Of a DNA stretch of 64,000 nt, positions 51,399-60,784 are shown in pieces (the first letter of the stretch is position 1; each line of letters starts with the position of its first letter). The stretch is from Thermodesulfobacteriota bacterium. Its GTDB lineage: Bacteria; Desulfobacterota; Desulfobacteria; Desulfobacterales; JAUWMJ01. The stretch is taken from contig JAXHVO010000065.1 in assembly GCA_034189135.1 (NCBI GenBank), forward strand, positions 45,194 through 109,193. Reading direction: 5' to 3'. A program made the position numbers and the translations under genes. Under the pieces are notes generated by a model that was given only the letters and a program-made list of their open reading frames with translations, made no database searches and was not told where the DNA came from.

Positions 51399-53612
51399 AT
51401 GTCAAGATTAATAGCATTTGCCGCCATTCAGGGTGGCTATAAAGTTGTGGCACAGGCCGAAGGGGCATTACAGAAAGCTCTGGAAACCTATAATGCGGAT
51501 ACCAAAATAGCGTTTCCCAATACCGGCTATTTTTTACCGATTATATATTCACTTTTCGGGATCAAGGTTGAAACCATTGAAGATATGCAGGAACCCATGG
51601 AAATTGCGCGGGGTCTTCTTCCCGCTCATATCAAAGGTAAAAACTGGCTTCCTTTCCTCGGGCCTCTTCTGGACGCAGGAATGGCAGGTGTCATATCTTA
51701 TGAAATTATAGAGGCGCTCAGGTATCTGAACGAACCTGATTTCTATCTCCATGCAGAAGATCCGGATATCGATGCAGGAAAAATCTGGCTGGGTGCTGCT
51801 GATGACACCATATTCCGCAAAAGAGGGGTCGAGTTTGTTGACGGCTCTGCCCCCGGTTTTGCGGCAATAGTGGGCTCTGCACCTGATGTTGAAACAGCCA
51901 AGATGATCGTTGAAGATTATCAGAAAAGGGGTCTTTACATTTTCTGTGCAGCCAACCACAACGGAACGACCATTATTGAACAGCTGATTGAAGCCGGTAT
52001 TCAAATAGGCTGGAATACCCGGATTGTACCTTTTGGTCCGGATATCTCGTGCGCGGTTTTTGCTTTGGGATTTGCCAACAGGGTGGCAATGGCTTTTGGT
52101 GGCGTTGAGCCCGGTGATTATAGAAAGATTCTGATGTACAACAAGGAAAGGGTGTTTGCATTTGTTAACGCTTTAGGCGATGTGGGAACCGAATGGGGTG
52201 TTGCTGCTGCAGGTTGCGTAAACTGGGGTTTCCCCACATTGGCCGATACGGACATTACCGAGATTCTTCCCACCGGTATCTGTACATACGAGCATGTGGT
52301 CGCTCCTGTTGCCTATGATGAAATCTGCGCCAAATCGGTTGAAGTTCGTGGCCTTAAGACCCTGGTTTCCGACATTGAGATCCCCTGTTCATTTGGCCCG
52401 GCCTATGAGGGCGAGCGTGTCAGGGGGGCCGATCTGTTCTGCCAGATGGGTGGCGGCAAGAGTCAGTGTACCGAACTTTGCAAGATGGCTGACATGAACG
52501 ATATTGATGACGCCAAAGTGGAAATAGTCGGAAAGGACATCGGTGACCTCAAGGAAGGCGACACACTGCCCCTGGGTATTTATGTCCAGGTTGCCGGCCG
52601 TGAATTCCAGACTGATTTCGAACCGATTATCGAACGTCAGATTCACCATCTGATCAACTACATCCAGGGTGTGATGCATATCGGCCAGAGAGACATCTCA
52701 TGGATCAGGGTGGGCAAGGCGGCTGTGGAAAAAGGGTTTACTTTAAAAGATATCGGTGTTGTATTGCATGCCAAGTTCCACCAGGATTTCGGAAATATTC
52801 TGGACAAGGTGCAGGTGACCCTGTATACCAAGAAAAAAGACGTGGATGACCTTACCAAGCGTGCACGGGCTGAGTATAAGATGAGGGATGAGCGTGTGGA
52901 GACCATGACCGACGAAGGTGTTGAAATATTCTATTCCTGTACCCTGTGCCAGTCATTTGCTCCCAACCATGTTTGCTCGGTCAGCCCGGAGAGAACCGGA
53001 CTTTGCGGTGCATACAACTGGATGGACTGCAAGGCATCGTACGAAATTAACCCCACCGGGCCGAACCAGCCCATAGAAAAAGGCGAATGCCTTGATCCTG
53101 TGTTGGGACAGTGGAAGGGGGTCAATGAGTTCGTACAGAAAGCATCCAGAGGGGCCGTCGATCATTATAATTTCTATTCCATGGTTGTCGATCCTATGAC
53201 CACCTGCGGCTGCTGCGAGTGTATTGCGGCCATGCTGCCGTCTTGCAACGGGGTGATGACAGTGAGCAGGGATTATACAGGTGAGACCCCATGTGGGATG
53301 AAGTTTACCACCCTTGCCGGCGTGATGGGCGGAGGGGCGCAATCCCCTGGATTTGTCGGTCATTCAAAGTACAATATTACCCAGCGTAAGTTTATCTTGG
53401 GTGATGGCGGATTGGCCCGAATGGTCTGGATGCCCAAGATATTAAAGGAAGAAATCAAGGAACGGATTGATAAACGCGGTGAAGAGATCGGTGTTCCTGA
53501 TCTTTATGACAAGATTGCCGACGAAACGGTGGGGATCACCGAAGAAGAGATCCTTCCGTGGCTCGAAAAAAAGGGACACCCCGCCCTGAAAATGGATCCG
53601 CTGATTGGATAG
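51399..53612 (+). CDS. acsB: Acetyl-CoA synthase, CO-methylating subunit
   Basis: A 737-residue AcsB that joins CO, the methyl group from CFeSP and CoA into acetyl-CoA at the A-cluster. The A-cluster ligands are visible: C514 and C517 in YSCTLCQSF, the region HVCSVSPERTGLCGAY, and C603-G-C605 in MTTCGCCECIAAMLPSC. The N-terminal domain (FPNTGYFLPIIYSLFG) that contacts CODH is present, as in the bacterial enzyme, unlike archaeal CdhC which lacks it. GGAGGAACGAA precedes the ATG. Length is normal. Confidence 0.96.
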   Translation: MSRLIAFAAIQGGYKVVAQAEGALQKALETYNADTKIAFPNTGYFLPIIYSLFGIKVETIEDMQEPMEIARGLLPAHIKGKNWLPFLGPLLDAGMAGVISYEIIEALRYLNEPDFYLHAEDPDIDAGKIWLGAADDTIFRKRGVEFVDGSAPGFAAIVGSAPDVETAKMIVEDYQKRGLYIFCAANHNGTTIIEQLIEAGIQIGWNTRIVPFGPDISCAVFALGFANRVAMAFGGVEPGDYRKILMYNKERVFAFVNALGDVGTEWGVAAAGCVNWGFPTLADTDITEILPTGICTYEHVVAPVAYDEICAKSVEVRGLKTLVSDIEIPCSFGPAYEGERVRGADLFCQMGGGKSQCTELCKMADMNDIDDAKVEIVGKDIGDLKEGDTLPLGIYVQVAGREFQTDFEPIIERQIHHLINYIQGVMHIGQRDISWIRVGKAAVEKGFTLKDIGVVLHAKFHQDFGNILDKVQVTLYTKKKDVDDLTKRARAEYKMRDERVETMTDEGVEIFYSCTLCQSFAPNHVCSVSPERTGLCGAYNWMDCKASYEINPTGPNQPIEKGECLDPVLGQWKGVNEFVQKASRGAVDHYNFYSMVVDPMTTCGCCECIAAMLPSCNGVMTVSRDYTGETPCGMKFTTLAGVMGGGAQSPGFVGHSKYNITQRKFILGDGGLARMVWMPKILKEEIKERIDKRGEEIGVPDLYDKIADETVGITEEEILPWLEKKGHPALKMDPLIG

Positions 53613-53622
53613 CAAATTGGGA

Positions 53623-53673
53623 AAGTTGCGTGTTGGGTGTGATGTATTTATAAAAACATGCCACACGCAACTT
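53623..53673. repeat. Perfect 11-bp inverted repeat between acsB and acsC
   Basis: AAGTTGCGTGT (53623-53633) and ACACGCAACTT (53663-53673) pair perfectly across a 29-base loop, within a 92-base gap. The GTTGCGTGTTG core resembles the repeats near 16186 and 17335. In RNA it would form a stem-loop between two cistrons and could protect or process the message. Confidence 0.6.
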
Positions 53674-53704
53674 AAAACCCGCAATACAAGATAAGGAGAC
53701 TAAA

Positions 53705-55045
53705 ATGGCATTAACCGGTATTCAGATTTTCAAACTCCTGCCGAAAACCAACTGTAAGGAATGCGGCGTTCCCACATGCCTTGCTTTTGCCATGAACCTG
53801 GCATCCGGAAAGGCTGAGCTCGACGCCTGCCCCTATGTATCAGACGAGGCAAAGGAACAACTTGCAGAGGCTTCCGCGCCACCCATCCGCCCTGTTAATG
53901 TGGGCAAAGGGGTTCGCAAGTTTACCACAGGCGGAGAAACAGTGCAGTATAGGCATGAAAAGACTTTTTACAATCAAACAGCTCTGGCAGCTACGGTAAA
54001 TTCAGATATTTCAGACAGCGATCTTGAAGCAAAACTAAAGGCATGGAATGCCTTCCAGTTTGAACGGGTTGGACTGAACTTAAGACCCGAACTGGTGGCT
54101 TTAAAGGATGTCAATGGAGATAAGGACGCCTTTGCCCAAAAGGCCAAAACAATTGCTGAAACATCGGAGTTCAACCTGGTACTCATGTCGGAAAATGCGG
54201 ATGTCATGAAGGCCGGCATTGAAGCCAGCGGTTTTAAGCGGCCTTTAATATATGCGGCCACAGAGTCCAATGCCGATGATTTCGGCGCCCTGGCGAAAGA
54301 TAACGATCTGCCTCTTGCGGTAAAGGCCGACTCGGTTGAGGGCCTGGTTTCCTTAACTGAAAAGCTAACCCAAATGGGGCTAAAAGATCTGGTGATCGAT
54401 CCCGGATCAAGGGAGATCAAACAGTCCTTGGAGGATCAGCTGATGATCCGGCGCGCGTCACTTAAGAACCTAAACCGGGCAGTTGGGTTCCCCACCATCA
54501 CCTTTCCGTGTGAAATGGCTTCCAACCTGGAAATGGAAACCTTGATTGCAGCAATGCATATTGCAAAATATGGTGGGATTTCGGTTCTTTCCGATTTTAC
54601 CGGGGAAAGTATTTTTCCGCTTCTACTTGAGCGGCTGAACATCTTCACCGATCCTCAGCGACCCATGATGGTGACGGAAGGGATCTATGAAATCGGCAAT
54701 CCGGATGAGAATTCCCCGGTGATGGTGACCACTAACTTTGCCTTGACCTACTTTATCGTATCCGGTGAAATTGAAGGCAGCAGGGTTCCCTCCTGGCTGC
54801 TCATCAAAGATTCCGAAGGTCTGTCGGTGATGACGGCATGGGCCGCCGGAAAATTTGCAGGGGACGATGTGGGCATGTTCGTGAAGAAAAGCGGTATAAT
54901 GGATAAAATCAAGCATACGGAACTGATTATCCCGGGTTATGCTGCCGCCATTGCCGGTGATGTGGAGGAAGAATTGCCCGGCTGGAAGATTACGGTAGGC
55001 CCGAGAGAAGCCGCGCATATTCCCGGATTCTTAAAGGCAATGTAA
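53705..55045 (+). CDS. acsC: Corrinoid/iron-sulfur protein large (gamma) subunit
   Basis: A 446-residue CFeSP large subunit. The N-terminal 4Fe-4S domain has C17, C20, C25 and C42 (TNCKECGVPTC then DACPYV). The TIM-barrel middle (LVIDPGSREIKQSLEDQLMI) and C-terminal cobamide-binding domain (GDDVGMFVKKSGIMDKIKHT) complete the protein. It carries the methyl-cobamide between AcsE and AcsB, with AcsD as partner. AAGGAGAC precedes the ATG. acsD lies at the other end of the operon, an uncommon gap between the two subunit genes. Confidence 0.95.
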   Translation: MALTGIQIFKLLPKTNCKECGVPTCLAFAMNLASGKAELDACPYVSDEAKEQLAEASAPPIRPVNVGKGVRKFTTGGETVQYRHEKTFYNQTALAATVNSDISDSDLEAKLKAWNAFQFERVGLNLRPELVALKDVNGDKDAFAQKAKTIAETSEFNLVLMSENADVMKAGIEASGFKRPLIYAATESNADDFGALAKDNDLPLAVKADSVEGLVSLTEKLTQMGLKDLVIDPGSREIKQSLEDQLMIRRASLKNLNRAVGFPTITFPCEMASNLEMETLIAAMHIAKYGGISVLSDFTGESIFPLLLERLNIFTDPQRPMMVTEGIYEIGNPDENSPVMVTTNFALTYFIVSGEIEGSRVPSWLLIKDSEGLSVMTAWAAGKFAGDDVGMFVKKSGIMDKIKHTELIIPGYAAAIAGDVEEELPGWKITVGPREAAHIPGFLKAM

Positions 55046-55075
55046 AATTAATCATCAATCAGAAAGGGAGGTTGT

Positions 55076-55969
55076 ATGTTACTCATTGGTGAAAGTTTAA
55101 ACGTGATATCAAAAAAAATCGGCAGGGCTTTTAAGGAGCGTGACCCCAAACCGATCCAGGAAGAAGCCCTTTTTCAAAAAGAAAAAGGTATGGATTTTAT
55201 CGACATCAACCTCGGTCCTGCCAAAAAAGATGGCCATGAATTGATGCCTTGGGTGGTGCAAACCGTTCAGGAAGTTGTGGATGATATCCCCCTGGCGCTC
55301 GATACATCGAACATCGATGCCATTGAAGCTGCACTGAAAGTGTGCAAGGAAGTACCGGGAAAACCGCATATAGTCAACTCTATTATGTGCAGACCTGAGC
55401 GGTATGAAAAGATGGTTCCCATAGCGGCAGAGCACAATGCGGATTTTATTGCCCTGATGTGGGGTCCTGAGGGGTTGCCTCGAGATGAAAATGAACGGGC
55501 GGCTCTTGCTGTTGAGCTTTTGTATTTTGCCAATGAAGCCGGGATTCCCAACGAAAAAATCTGGGTGGATGGAATTGTTACTCCGGTAAATATTCAACAG
55601 CCACAAAGCATCAGCCTGATGGAATTCCAAGGCATGTTGCAGGATATTGCCCCGGGCGCAAAGAGCACCTGCGGGTTGTCGAATATTTCCAACGGTCCTC
55701 CGGATAACCTGCGGCCCATACTCAACCAGACATTTATGGTGATGCTGCAAAAATACGGGATGTACTCGGTCATTGCCGATCCCCTGGATGATCAACTGAT
55801 AGATATTGCCAAGGGAAACCGCCAGGATATCGTGGATTTGATTTACGGTATTATGGATGGCAATGAGCCCGATATGGCCGGTCTGTCAAAGGAAATGCTG
55901 GATTATGCAAAGACTGTCAATGTAATTCTTGGAAAGTCTTTGTATTCCGATTCGTGGCTTGAAATTTAA
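55076..55969 (+). CDS. acsE: Methyltetrahydrofolate:corrinoid/iron-sulfur protein methyltransferase
   Basis: A 297-residue pterin-binding TIM-barrel enzyme that moves the methyl group of methyl-THF onto the CFeSP cobamide. Motifs are MLLIGESLNVISKKIGRAF, KGMDFIDINLGPAKKDG, IPLALDTSNIDAIEAAL, STCGLSNISNGPP and KYGMYSVIADPLDDQLI. The length (AcsE is about 262 in Moorella) is slightly extended at the C-terminus. GGGAGG precedes the ATG. It is the last gene of the acs operon before a strong terminator. Confidence 0.94.
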   Translation: MLLIGESLNVISKKIGRAFKERDPKPIQEEALFQKEKGMDFIDINLGPAKKDGHELMPWVVQTVQEVVDDIPLALDTSNIDAIEAALKVCKEVPGKPHIVNSIMCRPERYEKMVPIAAEHNADFIALMWGPEGLPRDENERAALAVELLYFANEAGIPNEKIWVDGIVTPVNIQQPQSISLMEFQGMLQDIAPGAKSTCGLSNISNGPPDNLRPILNQTFMVMLQKYGMYSVIADPLDDQLIDIAKGNRQDIVDLIYGIMDGNEPDMAGLSKEMLDYAKTVNVILGKSLYSDSWLEI

Positions 55970-56070
55970 TTGTACGGTTAGATTATTTTTCTGAAGCCTG
56001 TTTTGTAAAAACCGGCAGTGTTCTTATTAACAGATACTCCATCGGCCTTGTTGCTGAGCTGTTTATTACT

Positions 56071-56104
56071 AAAAAGCCTCAACTAATAAGTTGAGGCTTT
56101 TTTA
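56071..56104 (+). terminator. Intrinsic terminator of the acs operon
   Basis: AAAAAGCCTCAACT (56071-56084), loop AATA, and AGTTGAGGCTTTTT (56089-56102) form a perfect stem of ten G/C-containing pairs plus A-T pairs, ending in a T run. The A-rich left side means it could also work on the other strand. It ends transcription about 100 bases after acsE. Confidence 0.9.
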
Positions 56105-56129
56105 TCGTTTATGGGTATTATTATAGAAC

Positions 56130-56272
56130 AGAATATGTTCATTGGAAACAAACATTCGTTTTTCCATCTTAGTTCGGTTCGTCCGGGCAAACAGGCGATT
56201 CCCCGGACGAACCTTAGCTTTCATGCATCGTTGCGCCCAGTCGGGCATGAAAATTTATGACAATTGCTATAA
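56130..56272 (+). repeat. Composite dispersed element, complete copy
   Basis: Left half GAATATGTTCATTGGAAAC, AAACATTCGTTTTTCC, ATCTTAGTTCGG; centre GGTTCGTCCGGGC / CCCCGGACGAACC forming a hairpin; right half TTAGCTTTCATGC, CGTTGCGCCCAGTCGGGCAT and GAAAATTTATGACAATTGCTA. It matches 21508-21650 throughout. The open frame of the following MFS gene extends back into it by chance. Confidence 0.75.
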
Positions 56273-56339
56273 AAAAAACCGCAGGAATTCTCCTTTCGAG
56301 ATTATTTTACCAAACCGATTTAATAAGAAACGTCAATTT

Positions 56340-57533
56340 ATGCTGACTAAAAAAGAAAAAAAAATAATGGGACTGACCATCGGATCACACAGTCTGGTTC
56401 ATTTATTTGAAGGCGTATTGCCGCCGCTGATTCCGCTGATGATCACCCAGTTTAATACAGACTACTTTCATCTCGGCCTGGTGGTAACGGTATTTTCCTA
56501 TGCTTTCGGACTGGGATCTCTTCCTGCAGGCATTATCGCCGATCGACTGGGGCCGCGTCGGTTGATCTCGCTGTATCTTTTTAGCGCAGGTATATTTGCT
56601 ATCCTGGTCTGGCCCATCCAAAATCTATGGACTTACAGCATTATTATGGGATTCATCGGCCTGAGTTGCAGCACCTATCATCCTGCCTCAAACACGCTGA
56701 TTTCTCTCACTATGACCAATAAAGGGCATGCCTTTGGTGTTCACGGCATTGCCGGCAGCCTGGGTGTTGCCTGTGTGCCGCTTTTATCTGCCTGGATCGG
56801 TTCAGTTTTCGGGTGGAGAAGCCCCCATGTTCTTTATGGAATAATGGGAATTTTCTTGGGTGTTTATTCACTGAGTGTGGCCGAGCATCATGCCAAACCA
56901 GTCGGAAAGTCGGATAAAAAGGCTCAGATGGTAAAACTCGATAGAAAGGCTGTTGTTACCATTTGCATCTTTTTCCTGTCGGCAACCGCACTGGGTATGA
57001 CCTATAAGGGGATCATGACCTTTTTGCCCACCTACATGGGAACACGGGTAAAATTGTCTTTCATGGACCTTAACAGCGTCACCCTCGGTGGCACCATAGC
57101 GACTCTGGCGCTGATATCCGGTGCAATCGGTCAGTATCTTGCCGGTCGTCTGGTCGATAAATATAGTGCGGAAAAACTTTATCTTGGAGCGGTCGTTATC
57201 GGTATGATCTGTGTATTTATTATGGCGTTTAGTGCCAATGCATTGCTGGTGGTTACCGCGGTTATTTATGCGTTTTTCTATTTTTCCACACAGCCGATTC
57301 AGAACTTACTGGTTTCCCGTTACCTGCCTCCACACAGGCAGGGATTGGGATACGGCACCCTTTTTTTCTTAACCTTTGGGGTGGGGTCGACTGCTGCTGC
57401 CGTATCTGGATATATTGCCGATCGGTTGGGCCTTGAGGAGGTATTCATTTTTATGGGAGTTTGTTTTATGATGTCGGCATCCATGGTTATGCTTCTGGTG
57501 TTGAGGGCGGGTAAAAATAGATTTACAGCATGA
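56340..57533 (+). CDS. MFS transporter
   Basis: A 397-residue major facilitator with 12 predicted membrane segments and the loop 2-3 signature GIIADRLGPRRLISLY; a second copy is GYIADRLG near the C-terminus. It resembles the fosmidomycin-resistance/nitrate-type 12-TM group, but the substrate is unknown. The ATG at 56340 is chosen because a longer frame runs through the dispersed repeat at 56130-56272; the ribosome-binding site is weak. It converges on the ABC permease gene with 21 bases between. Confidence 0.88.
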   Translation: MLTKKEKKIMGLTIGSHSLVHLFEGVLPPLIPLMITQFNTDYFHLGLVVTVFSYAFGLGSLPAGIIADRLGPRRLISLYLFSAGIFAILVWPIQNLWTYSIIMGFIGLSCSTYHPASNTLISLTMTNKGHAFGVHGIAGSLGVACVPLLSAWIGSVFGWRSPHVLYGIMGIFLGVYSLSVAEHHAKPVGKSDKKAQMVKLDRKAVVTICIFFLSATALGMTYKGIMTFLPTYMGTRVKLSFMDLNSVTLGGTIATLALISGAIGQYLAGRLVDKYSAEKLYLGAVVIGMICVFIMAFSANALLVVTAVIYAFFYFSTQPIQNLLVSRYLPPHRQGLGYGTLFFLTFGVGSTAAAVSGYIADRLGLEEVFIFMGVCFMMSASMVMLLVLRAGKNRFTA

Positions 57534-57554
57534 GCAGGGAAGAATGGTATTGAA

Positions 57555-58892
57555 TCAAAATCCATTTCGAGTTCGGCGAAAAAAATAAACCCATGAGATC
57601 AGCATGGTAATAATAAAAAAAGAGATCAGCAAACATACTTCCATTAGAACAGTTGTGATATTGCCCCCCCGGACGAAAATTTCCAGAAACGCATCAAGCC
57701 CCCACGCCAGAGGAGAAACAACGCTGATTTGCTGCATAATTTTTGGCATGGCATATACCGGAACCATGATTCCTCCCAAAGCTGCGGCAATCACAATAGA
57801 TATCGGGCCGAACATGGATGCCTGTTCATAGGTTCTGGCAACCGTTCCGAGTAAAATTCCATAACCCGTTGCAGCCAGTATGGCACTTAGAGCAATGACA
57901 ATGACGGCAACGGGATCAGAACCCATTTCCAGCATGGGAGATCCCAACAGGGGTAAGAGAAATTTTCCAATGAGAAGAATAAGTCCGAATTGGATCAGGC
58001 AGAGCAAGACATAAGCAATAACCTTACCTGTAATCAGGGATAGATACGAAACCGGCATGGACAGAAGTCGTGATAATGTCTCATCGTGTCTTTCTTTGAT
58101 TAGCCCTCCTGCCATTGGAACGACGATGAAAAATATGCCGAACAATGCCCATGCAGGCACGTTTTGCTGCACAGAATTAGGTTTTTTTACAAAAGCATCT
58201 CGGGAAGCCTGATTTTCCGTTACTCCAAGCAAAGGGCCGTTGTTAAAGTCGAGCTTAATTTCCGGTATATCTTTAATCAGATTGTCGGGTGCAAAAGAGC
58301 CGATTTCCTTTTGAATAGCCGTATTAATATGTTCGGGTAAAAGCTCGGACAGGGCTTTCATCTTTTCATTTATTTCTATGGTGAGGATTATCAGCTTGAG
58401 AGAATTTAAAATAGCTGATCGAAACCCCCCCAGTATGGTGGGATCGAAATAAACGGCGATATCGTGGTTTTGTATTTTTTCTCCGGTCGAAGTGTTATCC
58501 AAGGAAAGCGATTTTTTTACAACCTGCCGGGCCTTTTTCTTAACCGATTGGGTCATTCCTTCGGGGATGATAATGCAAAGCTGAAAATCACCGTCTACCA
58601 CTGCCTTTATCGCTTTTTTTTCATCAACCTTTTTTCCATCTATCTTTTTTATGATTTCAACCATTCCGGATTCAAGCAGCCTTTGTTCAACGGTTTGCCC
58701 CAGGAGTTGCTGTTCTTTATCTACTATCAGGATCCGGGTGCTTTTTTCCCCCATGGTTTTCATGATATTTTCCTGGATGTGGGTTATGACCAGCACCAGA
58801 AGTGCGGGCATCAGAAAAAGCACCAGCATTCCGGCCCTGTCTCTTGATACCAGCAAAAGCTCCTTTATAACTGTTGCGCCAATTTTATACAT
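57555..58892 (-). CDS. ABC-2 type exporter permease
   Basis: A 445-residue permease. One N-terminal membrane segment (GMLVLFLMPALLVLVITHI), a large extracytoplasmic domain (about 40-225) and five C-terminal segments (ALFGIFFIVVPMAGGLIKER, VIAYVLLCLIQFGLILLIG, VAVIVIALSAILAATGYGIL, FGPISIVIAAALGGIMVPV) with the ABC-2 motif RHDETLSRLLSMPVS. It pairs with the ATPase gene 5 bases upstream and is the last gene of the ketosynthase operon, so it probably exports that operon's product. Confidence 0.88.
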   Translation of the reverse strand: MYKIGATVIKELLLVSRDRAGMLVLFLMPALLVLVITHIQENIMKTMGEKSTRILIVDKEQQLLGQTVEQRLLESGMVEIIKKIDGKKVDEKKAIKAVVDGDFQLCIIIPEGMTQSVKKKARQVVKKSLSLDNTSTGEKIQNHDIAVYFDPTILGGFRSAILNSLKLIILTIEINEKMKALSELLPEHINTAIQKEIGSFAPDNLIKDIPEIKLDFNNGPLLGVTENQASRDAFVKKPNSVQQNVPAWALFGIFFIVVPMAGGLIKERHDETLSRLLSMPVSYLSLITGKVIAYVLLCLIQFGLILLIGKFLLPLLGSPMLEMGSDPVAVIVIALSAILAATGYGILLGTVARTYEQASMFGPISIVIAAALGGIMVPVYAMPKIMQQISVVSPLAWGLDAFLEIFVRGGNITTVLMEVCLLISFFIITMLISWVYFFRRTRNGF

Positions 58893-58897
58893 GACAT

Positions 58898-59686
58898 TTA
58901 GTCTCTCAAGCGTTTTCCGGTAAGAGCTAAAAAAAGATCTTTCAAACCGGCATGTCCCGGGGCCCTGTTGATTAATTGTTTGGGAGGCCCTTCGGCAATA
59001 ATACGCCCCTCGTCAATAATGGCAACACAGGCACAAAGCTGCTCGGCTTCGTCCATATAGTGGGTGGTGTAAATCATGGTTGTCCCGGTTTCTTTAAGCA
59101 GGGAGAGTTTTTCCAGGATCATATTCCTAGACTGTGCGTCGATTCCCACCGTGGGTTCGTCCAGGAAAAGGATGCGAGGCCGGTGAAGAATACCTGCAGC
59201 CAGATTGGCACGACGCTTCATCCCACCGGAAAAGGTAAATATAAGCTGGTCAGCCTTTTTTTCCAGTCCAACCATTTCAAGGCATTCGGCAATTCGGTCT
59301 TTGAGTTCCTTCCCTTTTAGCCCGCAGATTCTGCCAAAATAAATCATGTTTTCTTTCACCGTTAAGTTGGCATAGAGGGCGATGTCCTGGGGTACGAGGC
59401 CGATTAATTTCTTAATTTGATTTGGCTGCTTGACGGCATCAACACCGCAAATATTGACACTTCCGCTGGTTGGCTGCAAAAGAGTACTCAAAATGGATAT
59501 TGCGGTGGTTTTTCCTGCACCGTTGGGTCCTAACAGCCCAAAAATTTCTCCCCTGTTGACTGAAATGTCTAAACCAGAAAGAGCCGGATTGGATGAGCCT
59601 TTGTAAATTTTAACCAGATTTTTCACCACAAGGATTTTTTCTTTAATGGTCTGGTTGTAATTTTCTGTTTTTTTCGTTATCGGCAT
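58898..59686 (-). CDS. ABC exporter ATPase
   Basis: A 262-residue ATPase with Walker A GPNGAGKT, Q-loop LVPQDIALY, signature FSGGMKRRANLAAG, Walker B RILFLDEPTVG and H-loop TTHYMDEAEQL. It belongs to the ABC-2/DrrA-NodI type that serves drug, lipid or polysaccharide export. It lies 3 bases after the Cys-less ketosynthase gene and 5 before the permease gene, so the export pair is tied to the biosynthetic genes. Confidence 0.92.
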   Translation of the reverse strand: MPITKKTENYNQTIKEKILVVKNLVKIYKGSSNPALSGLDISVNRGEIFGLLGPNGAGKTTAISILSTLLQPTSGSVNICGVDAVKQPNQIKKLIGLVPQDIALYANLTVKENMIYFGRICGLKGKELKDRIAECLEMVGLEKKADQLIFTFSGGMKRRANLAAGILHRPRILFLDEPTVGIDAQSRNMILEKLSLLKETGTTMIYTTHYMDEAEQLCACVAIIDEGRIIAEGPPKQLINRAPGHAGLKDLFLALTGKRLRD

Positions 59687-59689
59687 TTT

Positions 59690-60784
59690 TTAGTGATTCA
59701 GGCTGACCCATCCATAGCTGCCGCCGGCTCCAAGTTTTAAACAGCAGATACGTCTTGAGCCAAGATCTTCTTTGTGTCGGATGACGTTCCACCGACCCGA
59801 ATGATAAAGGGGGATATCTCCGGATTTAAAAAGCGTGGCGGATTTGTTGCTTAAGGCTGCAATGGCGATATCGAAACCGGTACTTACCGGGAGACCTCCA
59901 TACAGGTGGGAATAGGAGGCCACCAAAGCCTTTTCAGGAATATGTTTGGCATACTGATCATCGTATCCGCTGTACCCGTCCGCACCTAAAAAGAAGGCGT
60001 CGTTTTCAGGCAAGTCTATCTCTTTGCAGCGAAAATCTCCCATGTGGACATCTTCAATATAGCCGTAAGACGATGCTGTTTCATGTTCATTGGCTAAAAC
60101 AAAGAAATTTGCTCCCTCACCAATAATTGCATGTTCCTTGTTCATTTGGCCGGTAAAATCTGCCTCACCATTGCCGGTATTATAAAGGCTATGCCAGAAG
60201 TAACCCAGTATTTTACTGTATTCGTCCACGCTGCCAATCAGAACCGAATCCACTCGCTTCTCTTTAAGCCACTGGCAGGCGCTCAAAAAGGCGGATACAA
60301 TGGACATATCATAATGGCTGACGGATAAATTGGGCCCCATTTCCTTGAGCAAAATCGAAATGTAGGTGGCGGCGGCATTATGCACCGAGTTTGAAAACTG
60401 AATTGGAGAGCAAAAGGGGGCTGCTTCGGTTATAACAGAATGCTGCAGATCAAACGTGTTGCAGGTCGAACCGTAACCTGTCGCAATGATAATTCCCATT
60501 TTTTCCCGATTGGCATGCAGCATATCGGCATCTTCAAGGGCCAGAAAACATCCCAACAGCGCCATGCGGATGTAATGATCGATCCGACGCAGCTCTCTTT
60601 TATTAACATAAGAATTCAGTCTGTTTGTGTTGGCAAGAAAAGCAGGGACTTGAATATCACCACCCGTGGTTTTAATGACCATGGGGGTTGGGGTACTTTT
60701 TCCCGTAGTCAGCGCCTGATTAAGATCACCGATGCCGCAACCGAATCCCCCCAACACACCCATGCCTTTGATTGAAATTTTCAA
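59690..60784 (-). CDS. Ketosynthase-like chain-length-factor homologue without catalytic Cys
   Basis: A 364-residue KAS-fold protein. Where the active Cys of the neighbouring ketosynthase stands (VVNACSAG), this one reads VSHYDMS, putting D159 in its place; the two catalytic histidine motifs are also missing. A Cys-less KAS next to an active one is the hallmark of KS-CLF heterodimers in type II polyketide and aryl polyene systems, where the dead partner shapes chain length. It overlaps the ketosynthase gene by 4 bases (ATGA), which supports a 1:1 complex. The product is unknown. Confidence 0.8.
   Translation of the reverse strand: MKISIKGMGVLGGFGCGIGDLNQALTTGKSTPTPMVIKTTGGDIQVPAFLANTNRLNSYVNKRELRRIDHYIRMALLGCFLALEDADMLHANREKMGIIIATGYGSTCNTFDLQHSVITEAAPFCSPIQFSNSVHNAAATYISILLKEMGPNLSVSHYDMSIVSAFLSACQWLKEKRVDSVLIGSVDEYSKILGYFWHSLYNTGNGEADFTGQMNKEHAIIGEGANFFVLANEHETASSYGYIEDVHMGDFRCKEIDLPENDAFFLGADGYSGYDDQYAKHIPEKALVASYSHLYGGLPVSTGFDIAIAALSNKSATLFKSGDIPLYHSGRWNVIRHKEDLGSRRICCLKLGAGGSYGWVSLNH

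Noticed and set aside
56142..56339. N-terminal extension of the MFS transporter
   Set aside because: The open frame runs through the dispersed element at 56130-56272, which is non-coding in its other copies.
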